A stretch of 64,000 nucleotides of DNA from an uncultured Methanomethylovorans sp. (GCF_963678545.1 NZ_OY782870.1:434001-498000); one strand, 5' to 3'. Shown: positions 9,649 through 18,641, counted from the stretch's first letter. The notes: generated from the letters alone by a model not told the origin. Program-made: numbers and translations.

Positions 9649-10200
9649 GTGCTAAAAACCAACATGGAAAAAACAAAAGATGAGATCCTTTTCAAGATTA
9701 AAAAATCTATCAAGGAGTTTGATGAAAAGGAAGTAAAGTCAGCTGTAACAGAAGGTATACATAAGGGAATAGACCCTGTAATACTTGCTGAAGACGGATG
9801 CATAGCAGCTATGAGAGAGGTAGGAGACATGTTTGAGTCTGATGAAGTGCTACTTCTTCAGGTACTTGCTGCATCCTCAGCCATGAAAGCAGGTATGGAA
9901 ATACTAGCTCCTGAAATTGAAAAAGGGCATGCTGAACTCAAACACCACGATAAAGCTGTCATCAGCTCTCAAAAAGAGGAGGAAAACTCAATTAAGAAGT
10001 CTATATTGGAAATAATGTTAATGGTAAACGATTTCGATGTTATAGAACTCACAGAAAATGAATCCATAATAGACTTCATTGAAAAAGATACTACTCTGAA
10101 TATTTCCACAGATTGCAAAAAGCAGCTTGATGAAGTAATACATTCCCACCCAGAGGCTGCAATATTACAGCTCTGCAATGGTTTGGATAGAACCTGTTAA
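9649..10200 (+). CDS. Degenerate methyltransferase corrinoid-protein paralogue
   Basis: The N-terminal half (to about residue 100) is a clear B12-binding cap (four-helix) domain as in MttC/MtbC/MtmC: DPVILAEDGCIAAMREVGDMFE. The C-terminal half starts like the cobalamin-binding domain (KAVISSQKE versus the usual VIGTVxGDIHDIGK), but aligned without gaps the cobalt ligand His of DxHxxG is Asn, Asp is Glu and Gly is Lys, and the domain is cut short, giving 183 residues instead of about 215. It probably cannot bind corrinoid in the usual base-off/His-on way. GTG 9649 is chosen for its strong GGAGGT box 6 bases upstream; TTG 9625 is an alternative. Role unknown, possibly regulatory or decaying. 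Confidence 0.8.
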   Translation: MLKTNMEKTKDEILFKIKKSIKEFDEKEVKSAVTEGIHKGIDPVILAEDGCIAAMREVGDMFESDEVLLLQVLAASSAMKAGMEILAPEIEKGHAELKHHDKAVISSQKEEENSIKKSILEIMLMVNDFDVIELTENESIIDFIEKDTTLNISTDCKKQLDEVIHSHPEAAILQLCNGLDRTC

Positions 10201-10417
10201 AGTTATATTCAAGCCAATTTTTATTTTATTGTTTTCCCTTAGTTTTCTACTGCAAACAATGCCAAGATGAAGTATACCTCATCATTATGCAGATGAGTAT
10301 ATACTTTTGTGTAGATATCTTTATATAATATAATTCACTTTTTTTAATTAGAGCTTGGAAATAAAAGATAGGCTGCAGGCCACCGATATAAATTTTAAAA
10401 AAAAGGAAGCGATCAGT

Positions 10418-10729
10418 ATGGACAAAACGATAATGGATCTGGAAAAGAACCTTGATACCCTCCATGAAATGTTCAAGAGATACGCTCAAGTATCTCAGCA
10501 GTATCATAAGCAAATCTCTGACTCCAATATTAGCGAGGAAAAGAAGGCAGAACTGTTGGAAAAGCTAAAAGCTGAAAATGAGAAGGTAATAAGAGCAAAA
10601 ATGCAGATCCAACAGCTGGAAATGAACCTGGAAGCTTTGAAGGGATCAAAAGAGAAAATGAGTCCAGTGTCCACTAGAGAAAATGAGAAGAAAACAGAAG
10701 ATACTGCTTACCTTGTAGCATATTGCTGA
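10418..10729 (+). CDS. Small coiled-coil protein, unknown function
   Basis: This 103-residue protein is rich in Lys, Glu, Gln and Leu with heptad-like spacing from about residue 5 to 82 (LEKNLDTLHEMFKRYAQ, LLEKLKAENEKVIRAK), so a coiled coil is likely. There is no signal peptide or known domain. ATG 10418 is preceded by AAGGAAGCGATC, a reasonable ribosome binding site; an in-frame TTG at 10355 would add 21 residues. The 3' end overlaps, on the opposite strand, the remnant of an ABC transporter ATPase. I do not recognise the family. Confidence 0.6.
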   Translation: MDKTIMDLEKNLDTLHEMFKRYAQVSQQYHKQISDSNISEEKKAELLEKLKAENEKVIRAKMQIQQLEMNLEALKGSKEKMSPVSTRENEKKTEDTAYLVAYC

Positions 10730-11150
10730 TTATCTCTTTTCTCCTCCCATGACAGAGTTCCGTTCATTATACGGATTACTCTGTCACAGTATTTGCAACT
10801 TGGGTCATGGGTCACTATAATGATAGTCTGCCCTTGAAGCCTTAATTCCTCGAATATCGTTACAATTTTGTTTCTTGTACTGCTGTCTACCTCTTCAGTA
10901 GGTTCGTCAGTTGGAATTATGGAAGAATTATTTGCAATGGATAACCTCGCTGTTCTCCCCCAGAAAGTTCATTTGGCCTGTGATACAGGCATTTTTCAAG
11001 TCCAAACCCCTTAGCAGCTCTTCTGCTCTCTTCATCCTACCTCTTTTAGAGCCACTCAGCTCCACGATTGCAACAAGCTCTCCTGCCCAACGTTTCAATG
11101 ATAGAGCCTGCTCAGCACCTGCAACAGGAAAGACCAGTGGGATAAAAAGA
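10708..11150 (-). pseudogene. LolD/MacB-type ABC transporter ATPase remnant
   Basis: Translating the minus strand in several frames gives ordered pieces of an ABC ATPase: a segment resembling NVEIPLVFAG (IPLVFPVAGAEQ), AEELLRG, then in another frame GLEKCLYHRPNELSGGEQR (intact LSGGEQ signature), then in a third frame IIPTDEPTEEVDSSTRNKIV (Walker B/D-loop) and GQTIIIVTHDPSCKYCDRVIRI (H-loop). At least two frame changes and stops separate the pieces, and Walker A was not found upstream, so this is a decayed, 5'-truncated gene. Its family normally pairs with a MacB/FtsX-like permease; none is nearby. Confidence 0.75.
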
Positions 11151-11195
11151 AAAAAATGGTAAGAAATAGTCGAATCTCATGTTGGCCACAGAAGT

Positions 11196-11900
11196 TTACC
11201 CTGTAATCCGTGTACCAAGATGAACTCCTTTTTGAGACCCAGAACCTTTGTTTTCCTGCATAATGACATTTGCTACGCTCTTTGGGTCTGCCCCGTGCAT
11301 GACAATAGTATTTATATTACAGCGTTCTATAATTTTAGCTGCCAGGGGATCCACAGGTGACTGAGAACCAGCCTTCATCTCGGTGGAAATTACTATTTTT
11401 ATAAGTTCTTTGGCAGTCATAGTTTCATACTTGACCGCATTAGGATCTTTTTTTGGATCAGCAGAGTATACTCCATCGACAGATGTTGCAATAACAATAA
11501 GATCGGCTTTAAGGTATTCAGCAACTATGACAGTCACAGCATCAGTAGTCTGTCCTGGAATAACCCCTCCCATAACAACGATCTTGCCTGAAGAAAGTGC
11601 TTTCCAGGCTTCTTTGTAGTCAAGTGGAGGTTCTGGATATGCATTTTCTCCCAGTGCAGTAATAAGTAGCTGTGCATTCAAACGGGTTATGGAGATACCA
11701 ATGTAATCCGATTCAGCTTCATTAGCTCCCAAGCTTCTTGCAGTTCTGATGTAATCCCTGGCAGCAACGCCTCCTCCGACAACAACTATTAGTTTGTGTT
11801 CTTTCGCCAGATCCGTGAGCATATCGGCGTAGGCGCGGAAACTTTCGGGACTAAGGTCCTTTGCAAGAATGGACCCTCCAACTGATAATGCAATTAACAT
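11196..11900 (-). CDS. pyrH: Uridylate kinase PyrH, archaeal type
   Basis: It phosphorylates UMP to UDP. This is an amino-acid-kinase fold: MLIALSVGGSILAKD at the N-terminus, the glycine-rich LIVVVGGGVAARDYI, and VDGVYSADPKKDPNAVKYE near the ATP site. The 234-residue length and the GSQSPVDPLAAKIIERC segment match archaeal PyrH. The start ATG is followed immediately by the lysine-less archaeal-type loop (VGGS). It lies 20 bases after the OB-fold membrane protein gene on the same strand. Confidence 0.93.
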   Translation of the reverse strand: MLIALSVGGSILAKDLSPESFRAYADMLTDLAKEHKLIVVVGGGVAARDYIRTARSLGANEAESDYIGISITRLNAQLLITALGENAYPEPPLDYKEAWKALSSGKIVVMGGVIPGQTTDAVTVIVAEYLKADLIVIATSVDGVYSADPKKDPNAVKYETMTAKELIKIVISTEMKAGSQSPVDPLAAKIIERCNINTIVMHGADPKSVANVIMQENKGSGSQKGVHLGTRITG

Positions 11901-11920
11901 GATGATCCTGAGATTTTAAG

Positions 11921-12652
11921 TCATTCATGCTTCATATATATAACTAGTAATCCAACGATAAACATGGTCCAAAGACCCGTAAAACCAGGTATGTATGTGC
12001 TAATGGATAAAGGAGAATGCTTTATACCCATTTGCTCACTGTACAAAACACCACCGTTAAAAAGACCAGTCGCACTTACCATATCCCCAGCTTGAAGATC
12101 AGTAGACCCATAGTAAGACACACGAAGGCTTTGATTAGTATCCAAACTTGAAAGACAAACAATATATGCCCCCATTGTTGACTTAATCTCGGTTATATTA
12201 CCTGTTACTGTAATATATTTTCCGTTAAAATCTGATGTATTGGAAATAACGGCAGTTATGTTTACCTCACCCATCTGTATGATGGGATAATGCAGTGCAT
12301 ATGTAGGGTAAAAAATACTAGTTCCCATAGAGTCATAAAGGAACTGGCCCGTGAGCTTGATACCATCTCCTGCATTAAAACCGGCAAAAAGCTGATCATT
12401 AGTACGGTCCACTTTTAGTTCATAATTATCCTGCTTAATGGTAACTAGATGCTTATCCATTTCAGAGATATTTCCAATAACGCTTATTTTACGATAAGCC
12501 ATCGTGCTATCATAGACCGTTGGATTATTCACAATATCCGATAATGGCACTAACTCAAGTTCAAAAATAGTAATTACATCTGATGCAACAGCACCTGAGA
12601 TTACTCCCATTGCCAGTATACCTGCCAAAAGGAATAGTATCAGACGCTGCAT
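11921..12652 (-). CDS. Exported OB-fold-like protein with PGF-like C-terminal anchor
   Basis: A signal peptide is evident at residues 1-23 (LILFLLAGILAMGVISGAVAS). The body contains two repeated beta-rich units resembling OB-folds: KISVIGNISEMDKHLVTIKQ with DGIKLTGQF, and YITVTGNITEIKSTMGAYIV with DMVSATGLF. The C-terminus reads PGFTGLWTMFIVGLLVIYMKHE, which resembles a divergent PGF-CTERM anchor (PGF, hydrophobic helix, basic tail). It would sit outside the cell. Neighbours are asd upstream and pyrH downstream on the same strand; a functional link is not evident. The family is not recognised by name. Confidence 0.65.
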   Translation of the reverse strand: MQRLILFLLAGILAMGVISGAVASDVITIFELELVPLSDIVNNPTVYDSTMAYRKISVIGNISEMDKHLVTIKQDNYELKVDRTNDQLFAGFNAGDGIKLTGQFLYDSMGTSIFYPTYALHYPIIQMGEVNITAVISNTSDFNGKYITVTGNITEIKSTMGAYIVCLSSLDTNQSLRVSYYGSTDLQAGDMVSATGLFNGGVLYSEQMGIKHSPLSISTYIPGFTGLWTMFIVGLLVIYMKHE

Positions 12653-12678
12653 CAGTCCTCTCTATGTCTTTCTATATT

Positions 12679-13710
12679 TCAGAGCTTGCCCTGCTTATGC
12701 AGGAGTTCAGCGTTGAGCACACTGGCACCAGCTGCTCCACGAACAGTATTATGCCCCATAAGAACGTAGCGTATACCTTCCCTTATGCGTCCTACGCTGA
12801 TACTCATTCCTTTGCCCATATTACGGTCAAGGCGGGGTTGTGGCCTATCAGGCTCATCCCTTACAATAAGTACCTTCTCAGGCTCAGTTGGTAAGTCTCC
12901 CAAATGAGGGTTAAAGTTGAGGAACTCCTGCCTTACCTGTGCAGGAGTGGGGTTGTCCCTCATGGAGACCCATACACACTCAGTGTGACCGTCCATTACA
13001 GGAACCCTGTTACAAGCGGCACTCATTTTGAAATCAGCATTTACGATCTCAGATCCGTTGAACTCACCCAATAATTTGAGGGGTTCTGTTTCCATTTTTT
13101 CCTCTTCTCCACCTATATATGGTACCACGTTATCAAGAATAGCCATTGACGGTACACCATCATAACCTGCACCAGAGATAGCTTGCATTGTGGCTACGGT
13201 TACATTCTGGATACCAAACTTCATGAGAGGTTTCAGTGTAGCTACCAGCATGATCGTAGAACAGTTTGGATTTGTAATGATATACCCATCCCATCCTCTG
13301 TTATCCTGCTGTACTTCAATTAGCCCAAGATGATCTGCATTGACCTCAGGAACTACTAAAGGCACATCCTTCTCCATACGATGAGCAGCAGCATTGCTCG
13401 CCACAGCAAAACCCTTTTTGGCAAAATCTGCTTCCACAGTAGTTGCAAGGTTTGCAGGCAATGCAGAGAAAACAATATCAGCATCAACTTTATAAGGATC
13501 TACAGGCACTATTTCCATATCTGCAATGTTGTCTGGAAGCTTCACATCCAACCTCCAGTTAGCTGCATTTGTGTATTTCTTCCCTGCACTTTTATCGGAT
13601 GCAGCGAGGGACGTAATTTCAAACCATGGATGGTCGGCAAGTGCTTGAATGAACCTCTGCCCTACAGCTCCTGTAGCACCCAATATTCCAGCTCTGATCG
13701 GTTCTGCCAT
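12679..13710 (-). CDS. asd: Aspartate-semialdehyde dehydrogenase
   Basis: It reduces aspartyl phosphate to aspartate semialdehyde with NADPH, at the branch to lysine, threonine, methionine and isoleucine. The nucleotide-binding [10 protein letters not shown] is at 11-20, the active-site cysteine is Cys150 in TNPNCSTIM, and the conserved ISGAGYDG follows at about 184. The 343-residue length fits the archaeal/fungal type. The 2[4Fe-4S] ferredoxin gene lies just upstream on the same strand (54 bases). Confident. Confidence 0.95.
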   Translation of the reverse strand: MAEPIRAGILGATGAVGQRFIQALADHPWFEITSLAASDKSAGKKYTNAANWRLDVKLPDNIADMEIVPVDPYKVDADIVFSALPANLATTVEADFAKKGFAVASNAAAHRMEKDVPLVVPEVNADHLGLIEVQQDNRGWDGYIITNPNCSTIMLVATLKPLMKFGIQNVTVATMQAISGAGYDGVPSMAILDNVVPYIGGEEEKMETEPLKLLGEFNGSEIVNADFKMSAACNRVPVMDGHTECVWVSMRDNPTPAQVRQEFLNFNPHLGDLPTEPEKVLIVRDEPDRPQPRLDRNMGKGMSISVGRIREGIRYVLMGHNTVRGAAGASVLNAELLHKQGKL

Positions 13711-13764
13711 ATTATAACCTCGAAGAAGGGATACTATTCAAAAAAAAAGATAGGGATTGATAAC

Positions 13765-13941
13765 TTATTCCATTGATATAGCACTGGTTGGGCACACATC
13801 AACACATGCACCGCAGTCCAGACACTCATTAGCATCAACTACCGCAATGTTCTCGCCATTTAGTGAGATTGCCTCTGCAGGGCACTCATCAAGACATGTT
13901 CCACAGCCTACGCATTCATTGACATTGATTACTGCTACCAT
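13765..13941 (-). CDS. 2[4Fe-4S] ferredoxin
   Basis: This 58-residue protein has two classical clusters of ligands, CVGCGTCLDECP and CLDCGACVDVCP, each CxxCxxCxxxCP, with pseudo-twofold repeat VNECVGCG / ANECLDCG. It is a low-potential cytoplasmic electron carrier. The start is the ATG giving MVAVINVNE; an upstream ATG at 13974 would add 11 residues not expected in clostridial-type ferredoxins. It lies upstream of asd on the same strand. The redox partner is not shown by context. Confidence 0.93.
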   Translation of the reverse strand: MVAVINVNECVGCGTCLDECPAEAISLNGENIAVVDANECLDCGACVDVCPTSAISME

Positions 13942-14102
13942 ATTTATTACTCTCCGTGCTTTTGTGAAAGTCATTACTATTTATATAGCAACTTCGAATA
14001 TACGATAAGCCAACTCAGATAAAAACCTATCGATATTCGGATGCGATTCACTGGGAACATATAAAGTAGCTTCTGAACACCTTTAAAACAATTCTATCAA
14101 TC

Positions 14103-14849
14103 TCACATAATAGAAACGTCTACATCATGACTGCCTATAATAAGCCAAGTATGTAGCCTGCGGGCAGATACACTTGATGAATTGAAATTGATTATATCAA
14201 AACCGTTCTCGTCGAGATATCTTGCCCACTGGCTTGCATATACACTATTTATTTGAACTGTGACATCCACTGCCTCTTGAGGTGTGATCAGATCACTAGT
14301 ATTGTGTTGCATGGTTATACTTGTTATTCCATTACCACCCGTTGAACGGCGGCCATTGATGTTTACCACACCTATTGTTGTCATGTTGGTATTGTTTAGT
14401 TTGCCTGTATAGATAGGGGGTTTGGATACCATTATTGCTCCTGAAGGAGGTTGTTTTGCCCATACTCCTCCATTCTCATAAGTCAATACCTTTTCATCTT
14501 TGGTGAATTCGACTTCTCCGGTATTGTAAAAGTGAGAATGACCCGTTCCATCATCATAAAAATAGTTAATCAATATTGACGAGCGATTGTCTATGGATAG
14601 AGTTGATGAGTGCAGTTTTATCTTCATTGTTTTCACAGGTACCTGCTCAAATGCAACTCTTTTCATGTCACTTTGTAGTACAATAAAACTCTGCTGAGCA
14701 TTTTCAAACACACTGGACTCAATATGTTTCTGTAGTATTGGATATCCTAATATGTAAATCATGCTCATAGACAATATCACGATGGAGAACATCAAAATAA
14801 AACCTACTGTCTCGGAGACAGCATCATCATTCCTATTTTCTTGAGTCAT
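14103..14849 (-). CDS. Type IV pilin-like membrane protein (last gene of pilin-like operon)
   Basis: The N-terminus NDDAVSETVGFILMFSIVIL is the archaeal pilin pattern (acidic/polar DDAVSxxxG followed by a hydrophobic helix, about residues 8-38), suggesting processing by a prepilin peptidase and assembly through the helix. The remaining 210 residues are a beta-rich extracellular domain. It resembles the haloarchaeal/methanogen DUF7289 type. It is the fifth and last of five overlapping genes, all with one N-terminal hydrophobic segment. No assembly ATPase or TadC-like platform gene is adjacent. Confidence 0.7.
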   Translation of the reverse strand: MTQENRNDDAVSETVGFILMFSIVILSMSMIYILGYPILQKHIESSVFENAQQSFIVLQSDMKRVAFEQVPVKTMKIKLHSSTLSIDNRSSILINYFYDDGTGHSHFYNTGEVEFTKDEKVLTYENGGVWAKQPPSGAIMVSKPPIYTGKLNNTNMTTIGVVNINGRRSTGGNGITSITMQHNTSDLITPQEAVDVTVQINSVYASQWARYLDENGFDIINFNSSSVSARRLHTWLIIGSHDVDVSIM

Positions 14850-15273
14850 AGCTAATCCTGTGATTTATAGTACTACTTGAAACAGTACCATTGATAGGTA
14901 TTGTAGTTGCGATTCCGCTGATAGTAACGCTAATTTCCTCTCCTGATGCAGACTCCAATTCAAATATTTGGTCCGTCATAGCAAGGTTAGCATTTATGGA
15001 ATATGCTTCCCCTCCAACTTCAGCAGGTATCATGTAATCAGATTCTATTACACCATTTTCCGGAAGTATCAAGTACATGTCTGTTACCAGAGTGCTCATC
15101 ATATTACCAATGTCACTGAAATCATTCTGAATCACTGTTTCTTTCGGCCCATTCATCACTATATCACCGAAGCTCACATATAACAGAATGAAAAAGGTAA
15201 TGAATAGCATTGAAAAGATGATATATTCCATCGTCACAGAAATAGCATCTTCATTTTTAAACAGATGTCTCAT
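14833..15273 (-). CDS. Pilin-like single-span protein, TAG stop
   Basis: 146 residues. N-terminal NEDAISVTMEYIIFSMLFITFFILLY resembles a pilin-type segment (polar residues then a hydrophobic helix), with a small external domain after it. It overlaps the preceding gene by 4 bases (stop TGA within ATGA) and the following gene by 17 bases, so translational coupling is likely. The stop codon is TAG, rare in this window; reading through would add only two residues before TGA, so this gene says nothing about pyrrolysine. The function is unknown apart from membership of the pilin-like operon. Confidence 0.65.
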   Translation of the reverse strand: MRHLFKNEDAISVTMEYIIFSMLFITFFILLYVSFGDIVMNGPKETVIQNDFSDIGNMMSTLVTDMYLILPENGVIESDYMIPAEVGGEAYSINANLAMTDQIFELESASGEEISVTISGIATTIPINGTVSSSTINHRISYDSRK

Positions 15274-15734
15274 GGTTCCACCTCAATGATCTCTGGTTCG
15301 GAGGCGTAGTAGGTCATTCCATTGTTATATGTTATGTTAACCCAAACAGTACCGCCAGTTGAGGTATTCGTTCCAATATATGTGAGGTTCATTTTGTTGA
15401 GGGAAAGAGTAACCTCTTCTCCATGACCTGCATAAAGTATTGCCATCTGTTGTTTATACTGACTAAACAGTGAATGGTAATTGGATTCTATACCCTTATT
15501 GTTGCTCTGGTTAAGAGCAAGAGCAAGTTCTGTCATGCTCTGACAACTTTCTCTTGTCTGAGATGTAATATCCCTAATCTGCTGTTTAGGAAATTCTAAA
15601 ACAGCATTTGATGAATGAAAACCTGTAATCATTGCCTGATTCACCAACACTGCAAGAGTTACCAGCGAAATGCAGAGCACAAATCCAGAAAGGATGATCA
15701 ATTGTCCTGAAGTGTTCTCTCTTAAACCTGCCAT
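15270..15734 (-). CDS. Pilin-like single-span protein
   Basis: 154 residues with an N-terminal NTSGQLIILSGFVLCISLVT hydrophobic segment (about residues 8-30) followed by a soluble, probably extracellular domain (VTLSLNKMNLTYIGTNTS and a beta-rich end). It is the third gene of the five-gene overlapping operon, overlapping its upstream neighbour by 13 bases and its downstream neighbour by 4. There are no catalytic motifs. It is likely a minor pilin or surface-complex component; this is inferred from the N-terminus and context only. Confidence 0.65.
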   Translation of the reverse strand: MAGLRENTSGQLIILSGFVLCISLVTLAVLVNQAMITGFHSSNAVLEFPKQQIRDITSQTRESCQSMTELALALNQSNNKGIESNYHSLFSQYKQQMAILYAGHGEEVTLSLNKMNLTYIGTNTSTGGTVWVNITYNNGMTYYASEPEIIEVEP

Positions 15735-16240
15735 ACTGTTAGCCTCACCTCCACCATTTGAAGTTCATCGGATGCTATGGGCCAAACTCCTTTGGCCTTA
15801 GTAACCGTGGAGTTAGTCAGCATGACAGTCCTGCGTGCAACTACAGCATCTTCGGTAGGATAACCGTTGAGAATAGCATTCTTCGTAACAAGGCTATCAT
15901 TACGCACATAAGATATGTCCACATTATAGAGAAGTCCTGGCAACAATACTGAAAGTTCTCTGTCCAAATAAGGTAGACTGTTGTGTTTTATAGCAGCTTG
16001 GTTCAGATCCCATCCTGCAACACATTCAGTGAGATTGGCACCCATTACGTAAGACGGGGCAACGTCCAACAAAGTAAGAATATCATATGCCATTTGTTCA
16101 AGCTGAACATCAAGCATCATTTCATGCTGGGGTGTTATCACTGTGGCACTTTGTGTGATGATCACAACCGTCATTGTGATAAGTAAAGCAGCTCCAAGAC
16201 CCTCTAGCGTCTGTAGTTGAGCTTTATCGTCCATTACCAT
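15722..16240 (-). CDS. Pilin-like single-span protein
   Basis: 172 residues. DDKAQLQTLEGLGAALLITMTVVII at the N-terminus (residues 4-28) is a pilin-like polar segment plus helix; the rest is an external domain with one conserved-looking Cys (LTECVAGWDLNQAAI). It is the second gene of the operon and overlaps the first by 7 bases. Similar single-span proteins occur as adjacent families next to DUF7289-type genes in other archaea; I cannot verify the exact family here. Confidence 0.65.
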   Translation of the reverse strand: MVMDDKAQLQTLEGLGAALLITMTVVIITQSATVITPQHEMMLDVQLEQMAYDILTLLDVAPSYVMGANLTECVAGWDLNQAAIKHNSLPYLDRELSVLLPGLLYNVDISYVRNDSLVTKNAILNGYPTEDAVVARRTVMLTNSTVTKAKGVWPIASDELQMVEVRLTVWQV

Positions 16241-17193
16241 ACCTCCACTACAAGCAGAGCATGTTCGTAGATCTTCTCAATGTTGTCCTCATAACTTGAA
16301 AAAGGCGGCCCCTGTCGAGTAAAGGTCACATTTTGGAAATTAAGCCTTACTTGATAAGACTTATTAGAAGAGAAAAGGTTCTTATTGAAATCTATGCGCA
16401 GACTATCATTATCTAGCAAAGGACTTGAACTTGCATATGAACTGAAGTTACCATAAAGCTGCCTTCTTAGTATAGTGTAGTCAGAAGAGGATAATGTTGA
16501 ACCGTTTATGCTAGCATTAATAAGCATAGCATTAGAATCGGCATTGAAATTTGTTATCTGGATAATGGGATCCTCTGTTGCCGGACCAACAAAATATATA
16601 TTTGCATGACTTGAATTAACAGAATCAGTAGAAAGAGATCTTCCATCGAAAACAGAAAAGTTACCCGTTTCCAGCAGTACTACACGGGTTATTTTTGCCA
16701 TGTTCTGGTCAAGGCACAAAGGTTTACCTCTCACCATAGTGTAATGGTCTATTACCAACGGTTGCTCATTCACAAGAAAAGAGATGTTATACTCATAGTT
16801 CATCTGTGTGCCTTTGACACTGTCGAACAGCCCTAGCTTGCGCACAATCTCAGTTTCAGATAATTGCTTGAACTTGATTAGTTTCTCCTTTGATAACAGA
16901 TTGGGAGTTTCTGTGAGCCTTGAATTGATATCATCGTCTGCAGCAAGACCTATACGTTGAACGTTTTCAGTATGTTTTTCCCAACCAGTACCACTAGATG
17001 TGCTATTGGACCACCATCCTGGATCCTCTGTAAGGATACAGGAGGTTCGATATGCAGCATAACCAAGCTTTTCCTCTCCTGCAGAACCGGAGATAAAAAT
17101 ACCTGGAACAAATTGCACTGTAAAACCTATAGCAATGAGTACCAATGAAACTCCCAGCAGGAAGTCCATGGCAATCTGACCTCTATCGTCCAT
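16234..17193 (-). CDS. Pilin-like protein, first gene of five-gene operon
   Basis: 319 residues. The N-terminus MDDRGQIAMDFLLGVSLVLI (DRGQxxxDFLxG then a hydrophobic helix to about residue 33) is the typical start of an archaeal pilin/pseudopilin-like protein. The large external part contains two cysteines and Asn/Ser-rich segments. It leads an operon of five overlapping genes down to 14103. Upstream is a 166-base AT-rich gap shared with the divergent cyclophilin gene, probably holding both promoters. The function is inferred from the N-terminus only. Confidence 0.65.
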   Translation of the reverse strand: MDDRGQIAMDFLLGVSLVLIAIGFTVQFVPGIFISGSAGEEKLGYAAYRTSCILTEDPGWWSNSTSSGTGWEKHTENVQRIGLAADDDINSRLTETPNLLSKEKLIKFKQLSETEIVRKLGLFDSVKGTQMNYEYNISFLVNEQPLVIDHYTMVRGKPLCLDQNMAKITRVVLLETGNFSVFDGRSLSTDSVNSSHANIYFVGPATEDPIIQITNFNADSNAMLINASINGSTLSSSDYTILRRQLYGNFSSYASSSPLLDNDSLRIDFNKNLFSSNKSYQVRLNFQNVTFTRQGPPFSSYEDNIEKIYEHALLVVEVW

Positions 17194-17359
17194 TGGTTTT
17201 ATTATGCAACTCTTTTTATAAAAATATTGTGACTTAAATGTTTATGAACACTAACAAGACATGAGAACAATTGCATTAATATAATAAGAGTAATAAAAAA
17301 ATATCATAGAAATCCTTAAATCAATCACATCCTTTAAGCACTTAAAATAAGGTGGGATA

Positions 17360-17791
17360 ATGAAGAAAGCTATTATTGAGACCGAGAAAGGTAACATTGT
17401 TCTGGAATTGTTTGAAAAGGATGCGCCTAAAACTGTAGCAAACTTTGAAAAACTCATTAAACAGGGATTTTACGATGGACTGACATTTCACAGAGTCATC
17501 CCTAACTTTGTAATCCAAGGTGGATGTCCAAAGGGAAATGGCACAGGAGGACCGGGATACACTATTAAGTGCGAAACAAAAGGCAATCCACGCAAACATG
17601 GAAAGGGAGCAATATCTATGGCGCATGCTGGTAAGGACACGGGCGGCAGCCAGTTCTTTATCACCCATTCACCCCAGCCTCATCTAGATGGAGTACATAC
17701 AGTTTTTGGCCAGGTAATTGAGGGCATGGAGGTTGTCAATAAAATAAAACCAAAAGATGTGATGAAAAAGGTTACTATTATTGAAGAATGA
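17360..17791 (+). CDS. Cyclophilin-type peptidyl-prolyl cis-trans isomerase
   Basis: 143 residues, a minimal cyclophilin. It shows the catalytic [13 protein letters not shown] (Arg and Phe of the active site), [16 protein letters not shown] (Gln, Phe, His) and [14 protein letters not shown]. There is no signal peptide, so it is cytoplasmic. It catalyses prolyl bond isomerisation in protein folding. The ATG is preceded by AAGGTGGGATA. A T-rich stretch follows the TGA. Confident. Confidence 0.94.
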   Translation: MKKAIIETEKGNIVLELFEKDAPKTVANFEKLIKQGFYDGLTFHRVIPNFVIQGGCPKGNGTGGPGYTIKCETKGNPRKHGKGAISMAHAGKDTGGSQFFITHSPQPHLDGVHTVFGQVIEGMEVVNKIKPKDVMKKVTIIEE

Positions 17792-17954
17792 GATTATACC
17801 TTATTCCTATTCTTCTCTTTTTTATATCAGAGCAACTCTGTATGACTACAGTTGTTTTCAGTAAATAGTGACAAAAACATCTTCTATCAAAACCTTTATC
17901 TATTTCTCGTCTCAAATATGAGTTTCGTCTCTAAAGTGAGATGGGACTAATATA

Positions 17955-18641
17955 ATGTATGCTGCAGAACCTTTAAAAATATTGGCGCTACTTGGTGCTA
18001 TTGGAAATCTTATAAAGATATCTTCTGCTGAGTTTGCGCAGTATACCACCACCAGTTCAAAAACAGCAGCAAGGTTACTCAAACAACTTGAAGATGACAA
18101 ATATATAGAACGACAACTAGTTCCAGGTGGACAGAAAATAATACTTACTTGTGATGGCATAAATCTATTGCGTAAGGAATATGCCGAATATCAGCTCATT
18201 TTCTGCCAGGACGATGCTGGCATTGAACTGCATGGTAAGGTCATAGCAGGCCTGGGAGAAGGACAGTACTATATCGCACAGAATGGATATATGTCACAAT
18301 TCTCCGAAAAACTGGGTTTTCAACCTTTTCCGGGAACTCTGAATATAAAACTAAATGAAGATAGTACTGCAATGCGCCAGCGAATGGAGTGCACACTGCC
18401 AGTATGTATACAGGGTTTCAATGATGGGAAGCGTACTTTCGGTTCCGGGAAGTGCTATATAATAAGAATTAATGGAATAAAGAGTGCAGTAATTATCCCG
18501 GAAAGAACACATTATCCAACCAATCTGCTGGAGATCATAGCTCCTGTAAACCTGCGGGAAACACTTCATTTAAAAGATGGAGATGAAGTGAACATAGTAG
18601 TGGAGAAAACAGGCAAATGCGAGGGATTAAATGATAGGTGA
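17955..18641 (+). CDS. ribK: CTP-dependent riboflavin kinase with N-terminal winged helix
   Basis: Archaeal riboflavin kinases convert riboflavin to FMN using CTP. The C-terminal domain (from about residue 95) has GKVIAGLGEGQYYIAQ, the FQPFPGTLNIKL segment and the PERTHYP-type region. The N-terminal 90 residues are a winged helix-turn-helix (TTTSSKTAARLLKQLEDDKYIERQL) as in the RibR-like fused forms, which may make the protein an autoregulator of flavin genes. The last codons overlap the start of ribB by 11 bases, so the two are translationally coupled. Confidence 0.92.
   Translation: MYAAEPLKILALLGAIGNLIKISSAEFAQYTTTSSKTAARLLKQLEDDKYIERQLVPGGQKIILTCDGINLLRKEYAEYQLIFCQDDAGIELHGKVIAGLGEGQYYIAQNGYMSQFSEKLGFQPFPGTLNIKLNEDSTAMRQRMECTLPVCIQGFNDGKRTFGSGKCYIIRINGIKSAVIIPERTHYPTNLLEIIAPVNLRETLHLKDGDEVNIVVEKTGKCEGLNDR

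Noticed and set aside
10911..11162. Plus-strand open frame of 83 codons
   Set aside because: It is antisense of the decayed ABC ATPase, whose minus-strand pieces match a real family.
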